Part shown: one piece after another, positions 24,654-27,125 of the stretch
How the letters are laid out: each line of letters opens with the position of its first letter
How positions within the stretch are numbered: the stretch's first letter is position 1
From: JAUVKA01 sp964465145
GTDB lineage: Bacteria > Bacteroidota > Bacteroidia > Bacteroidales > UBA12481
Direction: 5' to 3'
Assembly (NCBI GenBank): GCA_964465145.1
Contig: CAYXJR010000059.1
Location: 1-27,125, forward strand
DNA: 27,125 nucleotides
Made by a program: the position numbers and the translations under genes
Notes under the pieces: model-generated
Databases searched by the model: none
The model's input: only the letters and a program-made list of their open reading frames with translations
Told to the model about the DNA's origin: nothing

Positions 24654-26051
24654 ATGAAAAATCATCTTGACAGAAGGTCGTTTTTAAGAATCTCCGCACT
24701 CACAGGTGCGTTTATGGGAATCCCCGGTTTGGGGCTTGGTATGAAGAATACAAATGCGGAAGAGATTCTGGAACGAATCGAAAAAACACCCGCAAAATCG
24801 GGCCAATCAGTTATGGGTTTAACTGTTGATCCTATTAAGCAAGTACGGGTCGGAATTATTGGCCTGGGTAACAGGGGATCAGGAATGTCACAACATATTG
24901 AAGTGATGTCTCCTGATAAGGCAAAAGTTGTTGCCATATGTGATATTCGATCGGGAAAGGCCGATGCCGTATATAACAGAATGAAGAAGAACGGTCATGA
25001 TCCGGCAGTATATAAAGGGAGTCCTGATGCCTGGAAAGAACTTGTTGAAAGGGATGACATTGATCTGGTTTTGGTATTTACTAATTGGAAATGGCACACA
25101 CCGATGGCGGTATATGCTATGCAGCATGGCAAACATGTGGCTACAGAAGTGCCGAACTCTTTTACCATTGAGGATTCCTGGAGCCTGGTTAACACCGCCG
25201 AGGAAACTCAGCGGAATTGCATGATGCTTGAAAATGTTTGTTATGGAAATGAGGAGTTGTGGATTCTGAACATGGTTCAATCTGGCATATTTGGCACTCT
25301 TACTTATGCTGAGGCTGCATATATTCATAACCTCAGAGGAATGTTGTTCGGTAATTCCTATTATAATCAGTGGAGGATTCGTCATCACGTTGCACGTAAT
25401 GGAAATCTTTATACCACTCATGGATTGGGGCCTGTGGCCCAGTATATGGGCATACAACGAGGTGACCGTTTTGAATATCTGACCTCGATGAGCAGTCCGG
25501 CAGTATCTTTAGCTGAAGAGTCAAGGAGTGTCGACCGGAATGACGAGTTTTACAATCGTGATGATTTTAAACATGGAGATATGAATACCTCTCTGATCAA
25601 AACTGCCAAGGGCAGGATGATTCATCTCTATCACGATGTTGTGACTCCACGACCTTATACGCGCAAGAACAGCCTGGCAGGAACCAGGGCCTATCATGAA
25701 GGATATCCATCCAGGCTGGCTCTTGAAGAAAAGGGTCATGAGTGGTTGAATGATGATGATTACAAAGCCATTCGCGACAAGTACAATCATCCCATCTGGG
25801 ATCGTCTCAAGAAGGAAATCGAACTTTATGGCGGACATGGGGGGATGGATTTTGTAGAGATGTATCGCCTGGTAGATAATTTGAACCGCGGCCTTCCCCT
25901 GGATATGGATGTATATGACGGATCATCCTGGAGCGTTGTCGGGCCTCTGTCAGAAATCTCCGTCGAAATGGGAAGTATTCCTGTGAAATTCCCTGATTTT
26001 ACCCGCGGAAAGTGGGAAGAAGAGAGGAAGCTGGGGATACTTACTCATTAA
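24654..26051 (+). CDS. GH109-like Gfo/Idh/MocA-family secreted enzyme
   Basis: The 465-residue protein begins with a Tat-type signal (DRRSFLRISALTGAF), so it is likely exported folded with its cofactor. An NAD-binding Rossmann domain follows: VRVGIIGLGNRGSG (GxGxxG, 70-75), AICDIRSGKAD, and IDLVLVFTNWKWH with KHVATEVP. The C-terminal part has CMMLENVCYGNEELW, THGLGPVAQYMGI and RGDRFEYLTSMSS, closely like GH109 alpha-N-acetylgalactosaminidases, which keep NAD bound for an oxidation/reduction-assisted hydrolysis. GH109 members trim GalNAc from glycans. Substrate here is not proven; other Tat-exported MocA-type oxidoreductases exist. Length is normal and the gene ends cleanly before the direct repeat. 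Confidence 0.85.
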   Translation: MKNHLDRRSFLRISALTGAFMGIPGLGLGMKNTNAEEILERIEKTPAKSGQSVMGLTVDPIKQVRVGIIGLGNRGSGMSQHIEVMSPDKAKVVAICDIRSGKADAVYNRMKKNGHDPAVYKGSPDAWKELVERDDIDLVLVFTNWKWHTPMAVYAMQHGKHVATEVPNSFTIEDSWSLVNTAEETQRNCMMLENVCYGNEELWILNMVQSGIFGTLTYAEAAYIHNLRGMLFGNSYYNQWRIRHHVARNGNLYTTHGLGPVAQYMGIQRGDRFEYLTSMSSPAVSLAEESRSVDRNDEFYNRDDFKHGDMNTSLIKTAKGRMIHLYHDVVTPRPYTRKNSLAGTRAYHEGYPSRLALEEKGHEWLNDDDYKAIRDKYNHPIWDRLKKEIELYGGHGGMDFVEMYRLVDNLNRGLPLDMDVYDGSSWSVVGPLSEISVEMGSIPVKFPDFTRGKWEEERKLGILTH

Positions 26052-26065
26052 GGCTTAAGTGTTGT

Positions 26066-26124
26066 ATAGCACTACATCGTTTACACAAAAACACTTACAA
26101 TTAATAGCATTACATCGTTTACAC
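26066..26124. repeat. 21-bp direct repeat downstream of the GH109-like gene
   Basis: ATAGCACTACATCGTTTACAC (26066-26086) and ATAGCATTACATCGTTTACAC (26104-26124) differ at one base and start 38 bases apart. The second copy ends exactly where the desaturase-like fragment begins. It may be a recombination or element-end scar. Confidence 0.6.
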
Positions 26125-26232
26125 GTGGCCCTGGCAATTCCTGCATCTGGTTTTATGGTCAGGATTTTCATAATTTTTCACGATTGCGGCCACCGGTCTT
26201 TTTTCAAAACTGCCACAGGGAAAACCCTCTTC
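26125..26232 (+). pseudogene. Fatty acid desaturase fragment
   Basis: The plus-strand frame from 26125 reads VALAIPASGFMVRIFIIF followed by HDCGHRSFF. The HDCGH box (26179-26193) with the preceding 'GFxVRIFIIF' helix is the first histidine box of membrane fatty acid desaturases. Only about 36 codons match. Upstream lies the direct repeat and downstream the frame runs into the antisense of pntB, so this is a fragment without start, without the other two histidine boxes and without a proper end. The reading frame continues to 26397 only because the antisense of pntB happens to be open. Confidence 0.6.
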
Positions 26233-26589
26233 TGGGCAGCATCAAGCCCCTCCCATCCCGTTAAAAAAGGAAACAAGTTGAGGCATTGCTGTCATCTTAA
26301 CCTTTACGGCTATCATCCAGCCAATAACGGTTCCTACCGCAATTGCAACAAGAATCAGCCCAATATTGCCAATGGGTCCCCCGTCCATTTTGTGTAGAAG
26401 GATTGTTGCTACTATAGCCAGTCCCATTCCCACTGCGGCCAGAATATTTCCCCGGCGGGCAGTTTCAGGGTGACTCAGCATTTTTAATCCAAAAATAAAA
26501 AGGACGGAGGCAATCAAATAAGTAATCTCCAGTATGCTTTCACCCATGGTAAATCTCAGGTTCTGAGTTATTCCAATGACATTATCCAT
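26233..26589 (-). pseudogene. pntB: pntB remnant (NAD(P) transhydrogenase beta subunit, 3' truncated)
   Basis: The first ~115 residues are a normal N-terminus of proton-translocating transhydrogenase beta: YLIASVLFIFGLKMLSHPETARRGN, then GGPIGNIGLILVAIAVGTVIGW and QLVSFFNGMGGA. Intact PntB has about 460 residues, ending with an NADP-binding domain. Here TGA follows GGA. Removing one A from GCTTGATGCTGCC restores GGACAA, the expected continuation, so a one-base insertion is visible; just after that (about 26233) the homology stops and the desaturase fragment begins on the other strand. The NADP domain is absent, so the product cannot work as transhydrogenase. Confidence 0.8.
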
Positions 26590-26591
26590 GT

Positions 26592-26903
26592 CTAGTTAGT
26601 TTTAGGCTTCTTTTTGAACATATCCAACATACGATCGGTAACCACGAAACCACCGACAACATTCAGCGTGCCAAGCACAACAGCGATGAATCCTAATATT
26701 AAGGATGCAGTTGTATCGGCATGGCCCATAACTATTATGGCACCGATGATTACAACTCCGTGAATAGCATTAGCTCCCGACATGAGCGGGGTATGCAGGA
26801 TTGCAGGAACATGTGAGATAACTTCAATACCCAGCAAAATAGATAAAGCAATTACAAATATGGCCTCTTTATTTACGAATATAAATTCAAGAATATTTTC
26901 CAT
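26592..26903 (-). CDS. Transhydrogenase alpha subunit, small transmembrane part (PntAB-type)
   Basis: The 103-residue protein is the separate membrane subunit found where the alpha subunit is split. It has HVPAILHTPLMSGANAIHGV, GAIIVMG and VLGTLNVVGGFVVTDRMLDMF, all standard, in three to four membrane segments. It seems intact. It lies 5 bases after the stop of the large-alpha remnant and 2 bases before pntB, as in working pnt operons. Both partners are broken here, so it probably has no function unless a full copy exists elsewhere. Confidence 0.88.
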   Translation of the reverse strand: MENILEFIFVNKEAIFVIALSILLGIEVISHVPAILHTPLMSGANAIHGVVIIGAIIVMGHADTTASLILGFIAVVLGTLNVVGGFVVTDRMLDMFKKKPKTN

Positions 26904-26908
26904 TTTTT

Positions 26909-27034
26909 CTATTTTTCTTTATAAAAATCCTTTACTCTTTTACTTACAAATTCACCCTGGTGGCTAACACAGGTTTCCCTGACCAGTTCTTCATCAAAAT
27001 TAAGGTAAAGTGACCCGTCCTCATGAATTAACAC
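26909..27034 (-). pseudogene. pntA: 3' end remnant of the large transhydrogenase alpha subunit
   Basis: The frame runs from a stop at 27035-27037 to TAG at 26909-26911. It reads HEDGSLYLNFDEELVRETCV and SHQGEFVSKRVKDFYKEK, the C-terminus of the NAD-binding alpha subunit. About 38 codons match; the NAD-binding body (about 340 residues) is absent. The break falls at about 27025, where an inverted repeat begins. A GTG at 27032-27034 exists but cannot yield a functional enzyme. Confidence 0.75.
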
Positions 27035-27125
27035 TTAAAAATGTAAAATAGAAATTAGGAAAAGTGATGCATTTTGCTTATATTCAAAGTGTTAAACGAA
27101 TAAATACGAGCAAAAAAACATCACT
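27028..27125. repeat. Two nested inverted repeats at the window edge
   Basis: TTAACACTT (27028-27036) pairs perfectly with AAGTGTTAA (27088-27096). AGTGATGCATTTTGC (27064-27078) pairs with GCAAAAAACATCACT (27111-27125), with 13 of 15 bases complementary. The two pairs interlock rather than stack. They lie right at the broken end of the pntA remnant. Nothing else coding was seen in this stretch; the second repeat may continue beyond the window. Confidence 0.5.

Noticed and set aside
26233..26250. TGA in pntB as selenocysteine or recoding
   Set aside because: The downstream frame soon loses all similarity, and removing one base restores the family's GGACAA. A broken gene is simpler.
26059..26397. 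A 112-residue plus-strand frame as a single gene
   Set aside because: Only the part at 26125-26232 is protein-like (desaturase). The rest is the antisense of pntB and has no start of its own.
27028..27125. Integron attC site
   Set aside because: GTTAAAC resembles an R' core, but no matching R'' core with the right spacing, and no integrase, was found.

Overview
The window looks like a chromosome segment from a Bacteroidota bacterium, most likely Bacteroidales or a relative. The signs are lipoproteins with PKD, FISUMP and DUF4249-type domains, a DUF4834 small protein, a fused ResB-CcsA cytochrome c assembly protein, a GH109-type enzyme with a Tat signal, and several -7 promoter boxes of the form TAnnTTTG (TATCTTTG, TACCTTTG). 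This is an inference from gene content and motifs; no database was searched.

Layout. Positions 1-1169 are a decayed zone: the 3' end of one gene, a C-terminal PQQ-type propeller piece, a small zinc-finger (HC2) remnant with an in-frame stop, and repeats resembling IS21-family ends. A tRNA-Arg(ACG) gene (1170-1242, minus) follows, then tandem microrepeats. Positions 1421-9670 (minus) hold a tight five-gene unit: aspartate kinase, diaminopimelate decarboxylase, carA, carB and a geranylgeranyl-reductase-family flavoprotein. The first junctions overlap (TAATG, ATGA). This unit joins aspartate-family amino acid synthesis to carbamoyl phosphate supply. Positions 9842-18458 (plus) hold a DUF3352/propeller membrane-anchored protein, an MntP-type manganese exporter, a DUF4834 protein, an SO_0444-type Cu/Zn permease with an HMA domain, a DUF2461 protein and a 911-residue CcsBA-type protein. 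Positions 18475-21817 (minus) carry three consecutive predicted lipoproteins. Positions 21956-24523 (minus) carry a metal ABC permease and ATPase and an L-galactose-dehydrogenase-like aldo/keto reductase. A GH109-like secreted oxidoreductase-fold enzyme (24654-26051, plus) diverges from the reductase.

The right end (26052-27125) is a mosaic of gene pieces. A 21-bp direct repeat abuts a fatty-acid-desaturase fragment on the plus strand. That fragment abuts a 3'-truncated, frameshifted pntB on the minus strand, followed by an intact small pntA transmembrane subunit and only the last ~40 codons of the large pntA subunit. Inverted repeats lie just beyond. The transhydrogenase encoded here cannot be functional as it stands.

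A second theme is a family of short G/A-rich minisatellites (units such as GGGAACAGG). They occur between genes, in-frame inside the flavoprotein gene and, in a related form, at the 3' end of carA. I found no CRISPR array, phage module, integrase or obvious defence system, and most genes are ordinary housekeeping or envelope genes. The most unusual items are the fragment mosaic and the repeats that have become protein sequence.
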